From NCBI GenBank assembly GCA_051530055.1, contig CM121341.1, forward strand, positions 8,866,001 to 8,930,000: a stretch of DNA of 64,000 nt, in the 5' to 3' direction. Positions 40,818 through 51,560 of this stretch are shown here, piece by piece (position 1 is the first letter of the stretch; each line of letters begins with the position of its first letter). The position numbers were made by a program, and so were the translations under genes. The notes under the pieces are model-generated. The model was not told the DNA's origin and ran no database searches. It saw nothing but the letters and a program-made list of their open reading frames with translations. This DNA comes from Neoechinorhynchus agilis (taxonomy: Eukaryota; Acanthocephala).

Positions 40818-41111
40818 TTATACTAAATTTATAAAAATGCCGATCCAGCATTCCCTTTCTTGGAACCACTCATTTTCATATAAAAATAGTTTTGTTATTG
40901 TGCCATTTTCCAAGGTTAAAAATTCTGCTTGGTCCGACGGCACCAATAGTTTTAATGGCGAGAGAGTTTTCAAAATGTAGAGTGAAAGATCGAGGCATTT
41001 GTATTTCTCTTTTTCAACCACTTCACCGGCTCCTAAAACTGCAAGGACCAAGTTGTTCGTAGCCATTGCATTCACGCAGATGAAGTCCCAAGGCGACAGT
41101 TTGCCACGGAA
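40818..41111 (-). CDS. Terminal exon of an unrecognised gene
   Basis: A minus-strand frame opens at a plausible acceptor (GAAAACAG before TTCCGTGG, 41111) and runs about 97 codons to a stop at 40818. It contains RGKLSPWDFICVNAMATNN, KCLDLSLYILKTLSPLKLL and AEFLTLENGTITKLFLYE. The alternation of strands and turns resembles a beta-rich domain, perhaps a propeller, but I do not recognise a family. Upstream exons were not found before the inverted-repeat element at 41.4 kb. Confidence 0.4.
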   Translation of the reverse strand, partial: FRGKLSPWDFICVNAMATNNLVLAVLGAGEVVEKEKYKCLDLSLYILKTLSPLKLLVPSDQAEFLTLENGTITKLFLYENEWFQERECWIGIFINLV

Positions 41112-41369
41112 CTGTTTTCAAGCGCCCTCCAGTCTTTTGCCGTCATCTCGGCATAAATAAACGGTCTCGAGAAGAGATTATAGCATTACATTTTAGCCCG
41201 GTGTTTAGATCAATCGAGTCCGTAGGTTCTTGGACTGTTCCCTTTGGCACCACACTTGAATTTCACATGGATTGAGCAGAATGAAAAATTTCGAAATCTA
41301 GCATATATAAATTCAACCGATAGATCGAATAAGAACGTTTAATTGTTAATTTAAAACGTCACAATTGGA

Positions 41370-41905
41370 AATGTGTTGCTTAGATGATTCCTACTCGCCG
41401 GACAATAAAGATATTGATTTATTGCGATATTTCGCTGGGCAAATCCATCATTCTCAAGCATTAATTCAAAATTAAACTTCAAAAATTAAAAACGTTTGGT
41501 TACGTGATCGCATTTTTGCGCCCTTGATTCGTAGTGGATGCCGTCGCTAGGGATCCCGGGAGAGCCATATCCGTGTTTCGAGACTGTTGTTTTGGTCCTC
41601 TGAAACCCCTGAGATTGTGCAATGGAGGTAGTTTCATACTAAAGTTCGACTTATTGCCCTCCATCGTATTTTTCGTCGAAGCAATCATCATTGTTTCCAT
41701 TATAAGACGTCTTAGTAGGACAGGTTGGGAAGAGATAAAGTTGGCCTCATCAAAGCCTATCCTGTGCTGCATCTCTCCGTGTGATTAGCGATTGCCGATG
41801 AATGGTCAAATCGTTTGCACGCATATTTGTGCTGAGCAATCCAGCGAAATATCACAATAAATCAATATCTTTATTGTCCGGAGAGTAGGAATCACCTCAG
41901 CAACA
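41370..41905. mobile_element. Inverted-repeat element (MITE or DNA-transposon remnant)
   Basis: About 65-bp inverted arms at 41,373-41,440 and 41,838-41,903 share GATTCCTACTC, CCGGACAATAAAGATATTG, and ATATTTCGCTGG on opposite strands. The inner 400 bp has an 84-codon plus-strand frame with a hydrophobic run and a minus-strand frame of similar length; neither matches a transposase I know. The remaining 41,906-42,163 holds nothing recognised. Confidence 0.6.
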
Positions 41906-42163
41906 CTATAATACCTCCGAGGAACCTTTTACATCAGACAATTGGAAATGTCAATTTCTATATATAAATAGAAGATATTTCCTACCGCTTATTGATCACA
42001 AAAGTGCTAAATTCACCGTCACTATTCTCAATGAGTTGAGCTTCTCTAAAGGTAATCCTCAAGCTCGATTTGCAGTAACATAAATTGAAAACCCTTGGAC
42101 ATTCAGATCCTGCCAACTCGAAAACCTTTATTTGCACTAAGGCAATCTTAAAAAGGTTCAAAT

Positions 42164-42631
42164 TTACTTTCTTTTCTTAACATTGGATACTCCAACAACG
42201 TTGCCACTGTCTCCTCCACTTCCAGTACTTAGTCTTGACTTCAGTTTGGGGAACATTATACATAAGTGGCGAAGGACGGCAGATTTGGATGTGAGATTAT
42301 TATCAAGTTGAACGATTACTCGTCCACGTCCACTTGAATCTCTACCTTGCTCGCGTGGATGCATTTTATCTTGTTCAAGATAAACATTCAGACCAGCGTG
42401 CTGAAGAATGTCTCTAATTTCCAAACATGTAGGATTGTCTACTGCGATGCTATAAGGAACCCTCCGTCCTTCGGACTTTGTTCGTTTCTTGTTTATATAA
42501 ACCGGATAAATCTTACACCACGCGTTCATTGTACGCTCTGAACATGCGATGTTAAGCTGATCTGGATCAAATGAGCCGACCGCTGTGTCGTAGTTGCGCT
42601 GTCGTCCTGATAACGCGGAAGGAAATGACAT
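42164..42631 (-). CDS. SRP19: Signal recognition particle 19-kDa subunit
   Basis: Single coding exon, 155 aa (human SRP19 is 144 aa). The N-terminal CIYPAY-type motif reads CKIYPVYINKKRTKSEGRR. It is followed by VPYSIAVDNPTCLEI, GLNVYLEQDKMHPRE and RGRVIVQLDNN, then FPKLKSR and a basic KKRK tail, in the family order. SRP19 binds helices 6 and 8 of SRP RNA and primes SRP54 binding in co-translational targeting. The ATG at 42631 is chosen because an acceptor (CATCCTTTTTCAG) ends 11 nt upstream. An upstream in-frame Met lies before that acceptor and would be in the intron or intercistronic sequence. Confidence 0.93.
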   Translation of the reverse strand: MSFPSALSGRQRNYDTAVGSFDPDQLNIACSERTMNAWCKIYPVYINKKRTKSEGRRVPYSIAVDNPTCLEIRDILQHAGLNVYLEQDKMHPREQGRDSSGRGRVIVQLDNNLTSKSAVLRHLCIMFPKLKSRLSTGSGGDSGNVVGVSNVKKRK

Positions 42632-42724
42632 CTCGAAGAAGACTGAAAAAGGATGTAAAGATTCACACAAATTGCAATGAAATTGAAGGAAATTTCTAAA
42701 ATCTAACAAGGCACTATCCGTCTG

Positions 42725-43830
42725 TTAACACTCATTGAATCGTGGATCTTTACTGAAATAAAAGTAAAAGATTTGAGCGTATTGCTTGGCATTGGTACCT
42801 CTCCTCAGTGCATATTTTTGCTCCTTGGTTCTTTCCAAATTGTTTGTTTGGCCTACATAGGATTTAATGCATTCATTGCAGGAAATGCTCATCTCGTTTT
42901 TTAACCATGGAGCGAAAATCAAATTTTAACCCTTTCGAACAAATCCCAAAGATATTTTAGCCGTAAAAATACACCATTTTGACTTGGCCCGTTCCACTCT
43001 ATGATGAGGGAGGCTCATCAACTCGTTGAGTTCACATGAACCGAATGAACCGATTAAACGAGTCCGAAGTAATGATTGTCCGAGGTGCACTCATTAAACC
43101 GTGGATCTTTACTGAAATAAAAGTAAAAGATTTGAGCGTATTGCTTGGCATTGGTACCTCTCCTCAGTGCATATTTTTGCTCCTTGGTTCTTTCCAAATT
43201 GTTTGTTTGGCCTACATAGGATTTAATGCATTCATTGCAGGAAATGCTCATCTCGTTTTTTAACCATGGAGCGAAAATCAAATGTTAACCCTTTCGAAAA
43301 ATCCCAAAGATATTTTAGCCGTAAAAATACACCATTTTGACTTGGCCCGTTCCACTCTATGATGAGGGAGGCTCATCAACTCGTTGAGTTCACATGAACC
43401 GAATGAACCGATTAAACGAGTCCGAAGTAATGATTGTCCGAGGTGCACTCATTAAACCGTGGATCTTTACTGAAATAAAAGTAAAAGATTTGAGCGTATT
43501 GCTTGGCATTGGTACCTCTCCTCAGTGCATATTTTTGCTCCTTGGTTCTTTCCAAATTGTTTGTTTGGCCTACATAGGATTTAATGCATTCATTGCAGGG
43601 AATGCTCATCTCGTTTTTTAACCATGGAGCGAAAATCAAATTTTAACCCTTTCGAACAAATCCCAAAGATATTTTAGCCGTAAAAATACACCATTTTGAC
43701 TTGGCCCGTTCCACTCTATGATGAGGGAGGCTCATCAACTCGTTGAATTCACATGAACCGAACGAACCGATAAAACGAGTCTGAAGTAATGATTCCCCGA
43801 GGTGCACTCATAAATGCAATCATTGCAGGG
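42725..43830 (-). mobile_element. Tandem 3' ends of a Penelope-like element (358-bp units)
   Basis: Three head-to-tail units of 358-359 bp (GTGGATCTTTACTG at 42,742, 43,101 and 43,459). Each encodes on the minus strand a truncated GIY-YIG-like stretch, CNECIKSYVGQTNNLERTKE. Units are about 98-99% alike. A dispersed copy at 59.9 kb carries more of the same domain. Tandem partial copies are typical of Penelope-like elements. No reverse transcriptase is attached. Confidence 0.6.
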
Positions 43831-44039
43831 AATTTCTTACACTTTGCTTCCACGTCCATCATAGAGCTTAGTGGTTTGGCCATCTTCGAGGCCCTACGTT
43901 CCGGCTACTGACAAAATTGTTCCCTTCTATAGAACGGCCGGCAACAAGGTAACAACTTCACGCCAAAAACCGGATTCTTGCGCGCTTGATCGCTGTGGAA
44001 CAGTAGCGCCTTTAAATAAAATCTTTTGATATCTCTCTA

Positions 44040-44576
44040 TTTCTTAACAGTTTCTTGCCTTATTCTCGTACCGAATGCGTTTGGGACGTCACAAGCACGA
44101 ACATCGAAACGATATCGGCATTAGCCGCAGCAGACAACTTTGCCATGTGATTGAAGACCTTCAAGGCTGCTTTATTGTCTGAAGTAGGGGCAGCAAAATA
44201 CTATAGATATGAGTACAAGCAAAAGATTGCTGAAAAGACTTAGAGCTTTTCGTCCGAAGAGTTTCATTGCGACGCTATATAAGACAATCTGTGGTATTTC
44301 AATAAGAGCTGTGATAAAGAAATGGAGGTAGACGTTGGACGAAAATGCGGATGCTGATAGAGTTAATCCGAAATGACAAAAAGGAGCCAATGATATTATG
44401 AGAAATCCACAAAACAACGAGTATGGAAACACAATTGACGAAATAAAAGCTCTTGAGTTTTTCTTTATCCGATTTGGCAGCGGGGCACGAGTTTGGGTCT
44501 CTGAACCACTGACGATTAGTCCGATATCGTCGTCAGGTGGAAAAAACATTTGATCTTGTGGTTTCGTTGAATTCAT
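44040..44576 (-). pseudogene. Broken SLC22-like MFS transporter fragment
   Basis: The minus-strand frame from ATG 44576 encodes two membrane segments: SSIVFPYSLFCGFLIISLAP, and an SLC22-type region NVYLHFFITALIEIPQIVLY followed by MKLFGRKALSLFSNLLLVL. It stops at 44172. Similarity continues in another frame (KVFNHMAKLSAAANADIVSM) and then a third (FGTRIRQETV, like the family ELFPTVIRQT motif) down to about 44,040. Two frameshifts and a lack of flanking exons indicate a pseudogene or assembly errors. The tRNA-headed repeat array starts immediately upstream at about 44,580. SLC22 proteins transport organic ions across the plasma membrane. Confidence 0.6.
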
Positions 44577-44579
44577 TTT

Positions 44580-45990
44580 GTAGGTTTCCGTTACCGAGAA
44601 TGACGCACAGCCAAAGGGAACGAAATACCGCCGAAGGGAGGAAACCCACTGATGAGTCCCACCTCCTGGAGGTATCTGAGGATCCGGAGGAATGTACAAA
44701 CTCGTACCGGATGGTTCAGTGCATTGAGTAATTGAATTTCTGCTCCGAACCAGATCGGTGGGCTGTGTGCCCTAAAATTAACAGCCGTGTTATAAAAAGG
44801 CCACACATTGATATAAGTTACCGGCAGGCCAATCTTCATAAAAAAACTAATTCAAAGGCTTTGAATTAATAAATATAAAATTGGCTGAGTTTGTACATTC
44901 CGTAGTTGTGTCGAGGTGGTCAAGTGGACTAATACCCGTGATCCCGACTAAGGGTCAAGTTGTTCGAATCCGTTACCGCCAATGACGCACCGCCAAAAGG
45001 GACGAAATACCGCTGAAGGGAGGAAACTCACTGATGAGTCCCACCTCCTGGAGGTATCTGAGGATCCGGAGGAATGTACAAACTCGTACCGGATGGTTCA
45101 GTGCATTGAGTAATTGAATTTCTGCTCCGAACCAGATCGGTGGGCTGTGTGCCCTAAAATTAACAGCCGTGTTATAAAAAGGCCACACATTGATATAAGT
45201 TACCGGCTGGCCAATCTTCATAAAAAACCTAATTCAATGGCTTTGAATTAATAAATATAAAATTGGCTGAGTTTGTACATTCCGTAGTTGTGTCGAGGTG
45301 GTCAAGTGGACTAATACCCGTGATCCCGACTAAGGGTCAAGTTGTTCGAATCCGTTACCGCCAATGACGCACCGCCAAAGGGGACGAAATACCGCTGAAG
45401 GGAGGAAACTCACTGATGAGTCCCACCTCCTGGAGGTATCTGAGGATCCGGAGGAATGTACAAACTCGTACCGGATGGTTCAGTGCATTGAGTAATTGAA
45501 TTTCTTCTCCGAACCAGATCGGTGGGCTGTGTGCCCTAAAATTAACAGCCGTGTTATAAAAAGGCCACACATTGATATAAGTTACCGGCTGGCCAATCTT
45601 CATAAAAAACCTAATTCAATGGCTTTGAATTAATAAATATAAAATTGGCTGAGTTTGTACATTCCGTAGTTGTGTCGAGGTGGTCAAGTGGACTAATACC
45701 CGTGATCCCGACTAAGGGTCAAGTTGTTCGAATCCGTTACCGCCAATGACGCACCGCCAAAAGGGACGAAATACCGCTGAAGGGAGGAAACTCACTGATG
45801 AGTCCCACCTCCTGGAGGTATCTGAGGATCCTGAGGAACGTACAAACTCGTACCGGATGGTTCAGTGCATTGAATAATTGAATTTCTGCTCCGAACCAGA
45901 TCGGTGGGCTGTGTGCCCTAAAATTAACAGCCGTGTTATAAAAAGGCCACACATTGATATAAGTTACCGGCTGGCCAATCTTCATAAGAA
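44580..45990 (+). repeat. Tandem array of a 382-bp tRNA-headed repeat
   Basis: One partial and three full units with an exact 382-bp period (TCGAGGTGGT at 44,911, 45,293 and 45,675). Each full unit has a tRNA-like head with A box TGGTCAAGTGG and B box TGTTCGAATCC. A body follows with three potential hairpins: ACTCACTGATGAGT, ACCTCCTGGAGGT, and a long one closed by ATCCGG/CCGGAT. The tail is AT-rich. Another copy is at 14.3 kb. tRNA promoters mark SINEs, but a perfect head-to-tail array is unusual for dispersed SINEs. ORFs on either strand are incidental. Confidence 0.85.
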
Positions 45991-46984
45991 AAAATATTTT
46001 ATTATTGTTAACTACAATGGTCAAATGTGTGTTGTCCTTCGTTCTGTTCGTCGACACAAACTTCTTACGGTTGCACTTCAGGCAGCACTAATCAATTGCG
46101 TTTTGAACACGTTTTGGTATTTTCATATGATGGCCGGAACGATTCGTCTCTTGCCTGTTGGGAAGTAAGGAGGACAACGCCGGGGCAGTGATTTCAGGTG
46201 CCGAGAGATGGTCAAGAGCTTCTTGTCGGAGGTGCCTTGTCCCGTCTCGGCATCGTGAAGATTCCTACTGAAGAAGGAGAGGGCTGCCAGGTGCCGTCTT
46301 TGGTCCGTTGTTTGTTGGCTGCGCCGACTTCCAGTTCCGGGGCATCAGTGACGATGACGAGCGCTGCTTCCTTTTTGGGTTGAGCAAGGAAGGCCGAGTG
46401 TCACAATATGGTGCTGGGCCTGATGTCGAGCAACGGAGTTGAGCCTTTTTCGTGAGGACGGCCTCGTAAGTGTTGCTGGGCCTGGTCAGGACGTAAAATG
46501 TGGAGGTGCGAACGAAAAACTCGACATGAGGCATTGTGGCCACACTAAAAAGCTTAAACTAAACCAAAATTACTTTGTTGGAAACCGATTCGCTCTTAAT
46601 CTGACACTTGAAATGTTTTTGCACGAATGGTTTCATTATACTATCAAGTGAAAGATTGCCTTTCTTCGAAATCCATACTGACTTTATTTAGCGATCGAAC
46701 ATTTTTACTATAAACTTTAAAGATCAAGTCAATGTGTTTTCTTTATACCATCAAATATTTAAACCAAATTGACAATAAGCAATCTGTTAATATTTATCCC
46801 GGAACAAAATGAAAATACTCATTCAAACGAATATTTTTATCGTCCACATTCTTCATAGCATCCAAAGACACAATCGCACACTGATTTCTACTTACGATTC
46901 ATTTTGCAGCATCGCATCCATACTAAATAGATTGCCATGGTTACACTTTCCTATCGGCAAAAAAGAAGAATTAATTTCACTTCA
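45991..46984. other. Intergenic, unassigned GC-richer block
   Basis: 46,170-46,560 is clearly more GC-rich than its surroundings and may be a decayed repeat, but I cannot name it. The rest is AT-rich and leads into the TRIP13 5' end. No supported gene. Confidence 0.4.
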
Positions 46985-48409
46985 ATGCATTTAAGATCTA
47001 TAAATTGTTTTGTTGATGTTCGCATTCATGACAGTCACGAAAACTCCCGATCGCTTACACCGTGCACCAGAGAAGCTGGGATAAAACAATCAATTGCCGA
47101 ATCACACTTGAAAGGCCAACAATATACAGTCGAGAGCAGTAAGTTCGTTGATGAAATCTTCTACGATACTCTCCAGCCATGGCAATATAACCTTTGTCCA
47201 GAGAAACCAGTTGTAAGCTTTTATTATTTAAATCACGACTTACCCACAAGCCACATTGGCGATACGGATCATTGTGGAAAATTTAATTTAGTCAATATTT
47301 GGAAACTACCACACGCTGATTTCGAAGGACAATGGGAAAGTCTGCACCATTCTGATTCGGTGAAGAGCAAATTGATGAACATGGCTCTTCTTAGCATTGA
47401 ATTTCAATTGGCGGGATTTGACCTTGATGCGGTTCAGGTAGGAAAAATCGTGCACTTGTACGGTCCACCGGGAACTGGAAAAACTTCTCTAATTCAAGCC
47501 CTTGCCCAGAAATTAAGTATTCGGGCTTCCAGGGACAAAATGGATTTTTATCTCATCAGAATCAACCAAGAAATGCTTTCTTCTTCTTACATTGGCGAAA
47601 CTTCCGAGAAAATACGGATGGTATTTAATGGAATCAGAACCATTTGTTCTAGAAAGCAGAGGGTCAATACCGGCATTTTGACAAGAAGTCGAAGAAAAAA
47701 GGCGAAACTGAATTTTGACGAAGACCCAGAAAGATCCAAATTTTTAATCATTGTCATGGAAGAGGTAGACGGGCTTTTGTACAACAGGAGAGTAACAGAA
47801 GTACATCGGGTGGATTGTGTTGCTTTAATGACCTATATCCCCGGTGCTAAATGCAAAAGTGTGCCAGCTGCAGCCAATCAGAATAATTGTCGTTAACGAA
47901 AGCTTTCGATTGGCTGCAATCTTTTCATTTCAATGGCACAATCTACCCGCATAAATTCTGAGTCAGCTTCAGACAACAACCGCAACGTAAGTACAATGCT
48001 CTACTATCTCCAAGAAATTAAAAGAACTCCTAATGTTATTCTGTTGAGTACATCTAACTTCGAATTGAACGCTTTAGATAGTTCCTTTATTGATCGCGTC
48101 GACATGATAGTCAAAACTGAGAAACCGGACGCTACGCTTCGTAGAAAGGTGCTACTGGATGGCATTGGAAACCTCTTTAGGGATAATTACGCATTTCCCT
48201 CAATGAGCTCAGAAATCGAAACTTGTGTCAGCATTAGCTCTAATCTCAGCACAAGGAAACTTAAATCTGCATTAGCTATGGCTTTTTTTGACAGTGAGGA
48301 GCGAACCTATTCGAACGAATGGTCCATTAAGTTTGGAGAGAGGTTATTAAGAGCCACGAGATATTTGGCGAGTCCAGATTTTACAGATTCAATGGACTAC
48401 GAACCTTAA
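46985..48409 (+). CDS. TRIP13/Pch2 AAA+ ATPase
   Basis: Two exons, 46985-47791 and 47963-48409, joined in phase 0 across a 171-nt GT-AG intron; 417 aa (human 432). The N-terminal domain begins MHLRSINCFVDVRIHD. IWKLPHADFEGQWESL matches the family linker (human NHWVLPAAEFHGLWDSL). Walker A is YGPPGTGKTSLIQALAQKL. Walker B reads FLIIVMEEVDGLL, with Glu in place of the usual Asp before the catalytic Glu. The second region has NVILLSTSN (sensor 1) and SFIDRVDM (arginine-finger area, human AFVDRADI). TRIP13 remodels HORMA proteins (Mad2, HORMADs) in the spindle checkpoint and meiosis. The intron contains an inverted repeat (see findings). AATAAA at about 48,475. Confidence 0.88.
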
Positions 48410-48540
48410 AATAGGTACGATTGAAACTCGTGAAAAAGTGATGACATTTTGTGTGCTTCATTTCGTATGATAAAAATAAATGGTAAAATGGTAGACAACA
48501 TCGGTTTGATTATCGTGCTTAAGGCAATAATAACACTTTT

Positions 48541-49060
48541 ATTTATTCATGCCCAAAAAAGAGGACCCATGTACCTTTGGGTCCTCATAAGCATTCGAGT
48601 TCAGAGCTGTTCATAGAATGCAGTTGTTGATTATTTAGTATATTATTGTTTTGGTCGGGTGGGAACATCCGGTCGGGGGATATCCGCTCTGGTGAGGATT
48701 GAAGGATATTGTTTGCAGGAGAGCTTGTGACGTTGGGTCTTTCCTTAGGTTCATTTAGAGTCTGTGGGAATTGGTGGTTATTGTTTACAAGAGAGCTTGT
48801 GACGTTGGGTCTTTCCTTAGGTTCATTTAGAGTCTGTGGGAATTGGTGGTTATTGTTTACAAGAGAGCTTGTGACGTTGGGTCTTTCCTTAGGTTCATTT
48901 AGAGTCTGTGGGAATTGGTGGTTATTGTTTACAAGAGAGCTTGTGACGTTGGGTCTTTCCTTAGGTTCATTTAGAGTCTGTGGGAATTGGTGGTTATTGT
49001 TTACAAGAGAGCTTGTGACGTTGGGTCTTTCCTTAGGTTCATTTAGAGTCTCGATATGCG
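48541..49060. repeat. 72-bp minisatellite next to a hairpin
   Basis: Four and a half almost exact copies of a 72-bp unit (GAGCTTGTGACGTTGGGTC at 48,721, 48,793 and on) extend to about 49,050. The length is a multiple of three, so a 24-residue repeat stays open, but nothing suggests it is translated. At 48,560-48,592 a hairpin GAGGACCCATG/..GGGTCCTC is flanked by A/T runs. A similar hairpin lies at 51.28 kb next to another minisatellite, so both may be ends of one non-autonomous element family, minus orientation. 49,061-49,590 shows no gene. Confidence 0.7.
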
Positions 49061-49594
49061 GGAATATTGGGCAGTATGGAAAAAGGAGCGGATGTCGAGG
49101 GAGGTGCGAGGTAGAGGGAGAATGAAACGAATTGGGATTACGAGTGTTGTGCTCATGCGAAATGGGGAATAAAATGCGGTAAAAATTGTGGTGGTAGAGT
49201 TGAGACTCATTTGGATTGTTTTATGAGGCATTCAGCGAGCGGGGAAAATCAGTGGTTCAAATTTTAGAGGTTCTTCTTGAAACGTTTCAGGGTGAAGGAG
49301 TTGAGATTTGGAAAGGTTGCAAAAGACGGGATAATCGTAGGTGAGGGAGGAGGGTAAAATAAAGCTGAAGTAAAATTTAATAGAGGTCTTGTGAAGCGAT
49401 TTCTAAATGTCGGAGGCTTCTGAGGAGAAAATTTTGAAAGGTGTTGAGCTTGAGGGAGAGAGTGATGTGCGAGTTCCATTTCAGGTTTGATTGAAATTGG
49501 AGAATTTCACCGGAGGATTTTGCTTTAACTCTAAAATAAATTAGGGCAACTCTCGACCCTTCAATTTCGCGCGCGTTTATTTTTCAAATGTCAA

Positions 49595-51260
49595 TCACCT
49601 CTACATTTCAACGAGCACACCATTTGGTCCGAAACAGGCCTGCAACAAGGCGATCCTCTCGGCCCCATAGGATTTTCCTTAACAACCAATGGAATATCTC
49701 GTAAGCTCAAGGCAAGTTTGAACGTCTGGTACTTGGATGACGCGACATTGGGCGGTGACCCAAAGACGGTTCTAGAAGACCTGCAATCCCTGCTTGTTTC
49801 TGCTGCGGAATTGGGCCTACGTGTCAACCCCGCGAAGTGTGAACTATTGCCACTAAATATTTCACATTCTCACATGGCGGATATAATGCAGTCCTTCGAA
49901 TCCGTTGCCCCAGGAATCCGATTAATCAACCGGCAAAGCTTCACTCTTCTCGGCAGTTGCGTCCTGGATGCGAACATAGATCGCGAGATTGAAGAAGAGC
50001 TCCCTAAACTGGATCTTTTGTGCTCCCGCGTTCAAGAATTGAATGCACACGAAGCTCTCTTCTTGGTGAGAAACTGCCTATACATACCGAAGCTTATGTT
50101 CAAGATGAGAGCAGCCCCGTACTTCCGACACACCAAACGTCTCCTTGACTTAGATGGTTTGATGAAAAAGCATCTTGAGAAGGTAACGAACTGCGCCATC
50201 ACTGATGAAGCTTGGCAACAAGCTGCCCTTCCGATCAAATACGGAGGTTTAGGCTTACGAAGTGTGGCTGGTTTGGCCCTTCCGGCATTCGTATCCTCGA
50301 TGCACAAGACGGAGGAATTACAGGGGGAAATTCTTTTAAACAGAATGCCGAAGCCATGCAAACTATTGAAACAGGGAGTCACATCATGGCTCTCGCAGAC
50401 CGGTCTGCAACAAGCTCCAACCAACGCGCACGAACAATCTGCTTGGGATAAACCCTTAATCCTGACGGCTCACAACAAACTAAAAGGCCAGATGGACGAG
50501 ATGTCTCAAGCTAGACTTGTGGCCAGTTCCTCGAAGGAGTCAGGCGCATGGTTGAACGTTTTGCCAATTGGTACTTTGGGAACTTTGCTGGACGACGAGA
50601 CAGTTCGAATAGCCGTCGCTCTACGTTTAGGACTTCCAACCTGTGCCCCACACCAGTGCCGATGTGGAATAAAAGTTGACGTGCTCGGGAGACATGGACT
50701 CTACTGCAAGAGATCGAGCGGTCGTTTCCCAAGGCACGCAGAGCTCAACGCGATCATTAGCAGAGCTCTGAACTCGATCCACGTTCCAACCATCCTGGAG
50801 CCCAATCACCTCTGTCGCTCGGATGGTAAGCGTCCCGACGGTATAACCGTTTTCCCTTGGAAAGAAGGGAAGAGTCTAATTTGGGACGCAACATGCGTGG
50901 ACTCACTCGCCATGTCCAACCGGCAAGATGCTTTAGCGGAGACGGGAGGAGCAGCGAGTGCCGCCGAAAGGAGGAAAGCGGAGAAATACAATGAGCTGAA
51001 ACAAAATTACATTTTCCTTCCTTTCGGCGTGGAGACACAAGGGGCGCTGGGATCTTCGGCACGAAGCTTTTGTGCCGAACTCGGAAGACGACTTGCAGCA
51101 CAAACAGGGGAGCGACGCGAGAGGATTTTCCTGATACAAAGAATAAGCCTCGCAATCCAACGAGGAAATGCGGTCAGCGTCCGGGGGACGATTTAATCTA
51201 AAATTGTCCTTTAAAAAAAGAAACAATAAAAAGATTATTTATTAAAAAAAAACTTAACAA
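49595..51260 (+). mobile_element. 5'-truncated retrotransposon with reverse transcriptase, copy 1
   Basis: The open frame runs from about 49,630 to the stop at 51196. It starts within the reverse transcriptase palm (ETGLQQGDPLGPIGFSL), has the catalytic box as WYLDDATLGGDP, then NPAKCELLPL. A C-terminal region follows with CGIKVDVLGRHGLYCK (Cys/His pattern), RPDGITVFPWKEGKSLIWDA and a final QRISLAIQRGNAVS. It ends in A-rich sequence (51,205-51,255). Absence of the first part of the RT plus an A-rich tail fits 5' truncation during target-primed reverse transcription of a non-LTR element. A second copy lies at 52-54 kb. I recognise the family as widespread in invertebrate genomes but cannot name the clade. 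Confidence 0.8.
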
Positions 51261-51280
51261 CAATAACACGTTTTATTTTG

Positions 51281-51560
51281 TTAAGAAGAGGAACCACGCA
51301 CCTCTGAGTCCTCGTGAACATCTGAACCAGTGAACACTTGAGTACTGACAGAATAAATGAATGTGGAAGAAGATAAAGGACGGATTCGGAATCGGCTGTG
51401 GATGTCGGATCCGGCCGGAGTGGAGAACGAATCCGGAATTTGGATGACGGATACGGAATGTTGATGACGGAATCGGCTGTGGATGGCGGATCCGGCCGGA
51501 GTGGAGAACGAATCCGGTGGATGACGGATTCGGAGGAACAACAATATCAATTTCACAAGC
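51281..51560. repeat. Hairpin plus short tandem repeat, as at 48.6 kb
   Basis: A hairpin GAGGAACCACG..TCCTC at about 51,286-51,316 is followed by two copies of a block containing GGATCCGGCCGGAGTGGAG (near 51,405 and 51,490), with GGATGACGGA motifs. The arrangement mirrors the 48.55 kb element. 51,561-51,900 has no supported gene. Confidence 0.6.

Noticed and set aside
46198-46651. ORFs in the GC-richer block
   Set aside because: Short, unrelated on each strand, no homology that I can see.
48709-49125. Protein of 24-residue repeats (LVTLGLSLGSFRVCGNWW)
   Set aside because: Minisatellite with a period divisible by three. No start context, introns or homology support translation.
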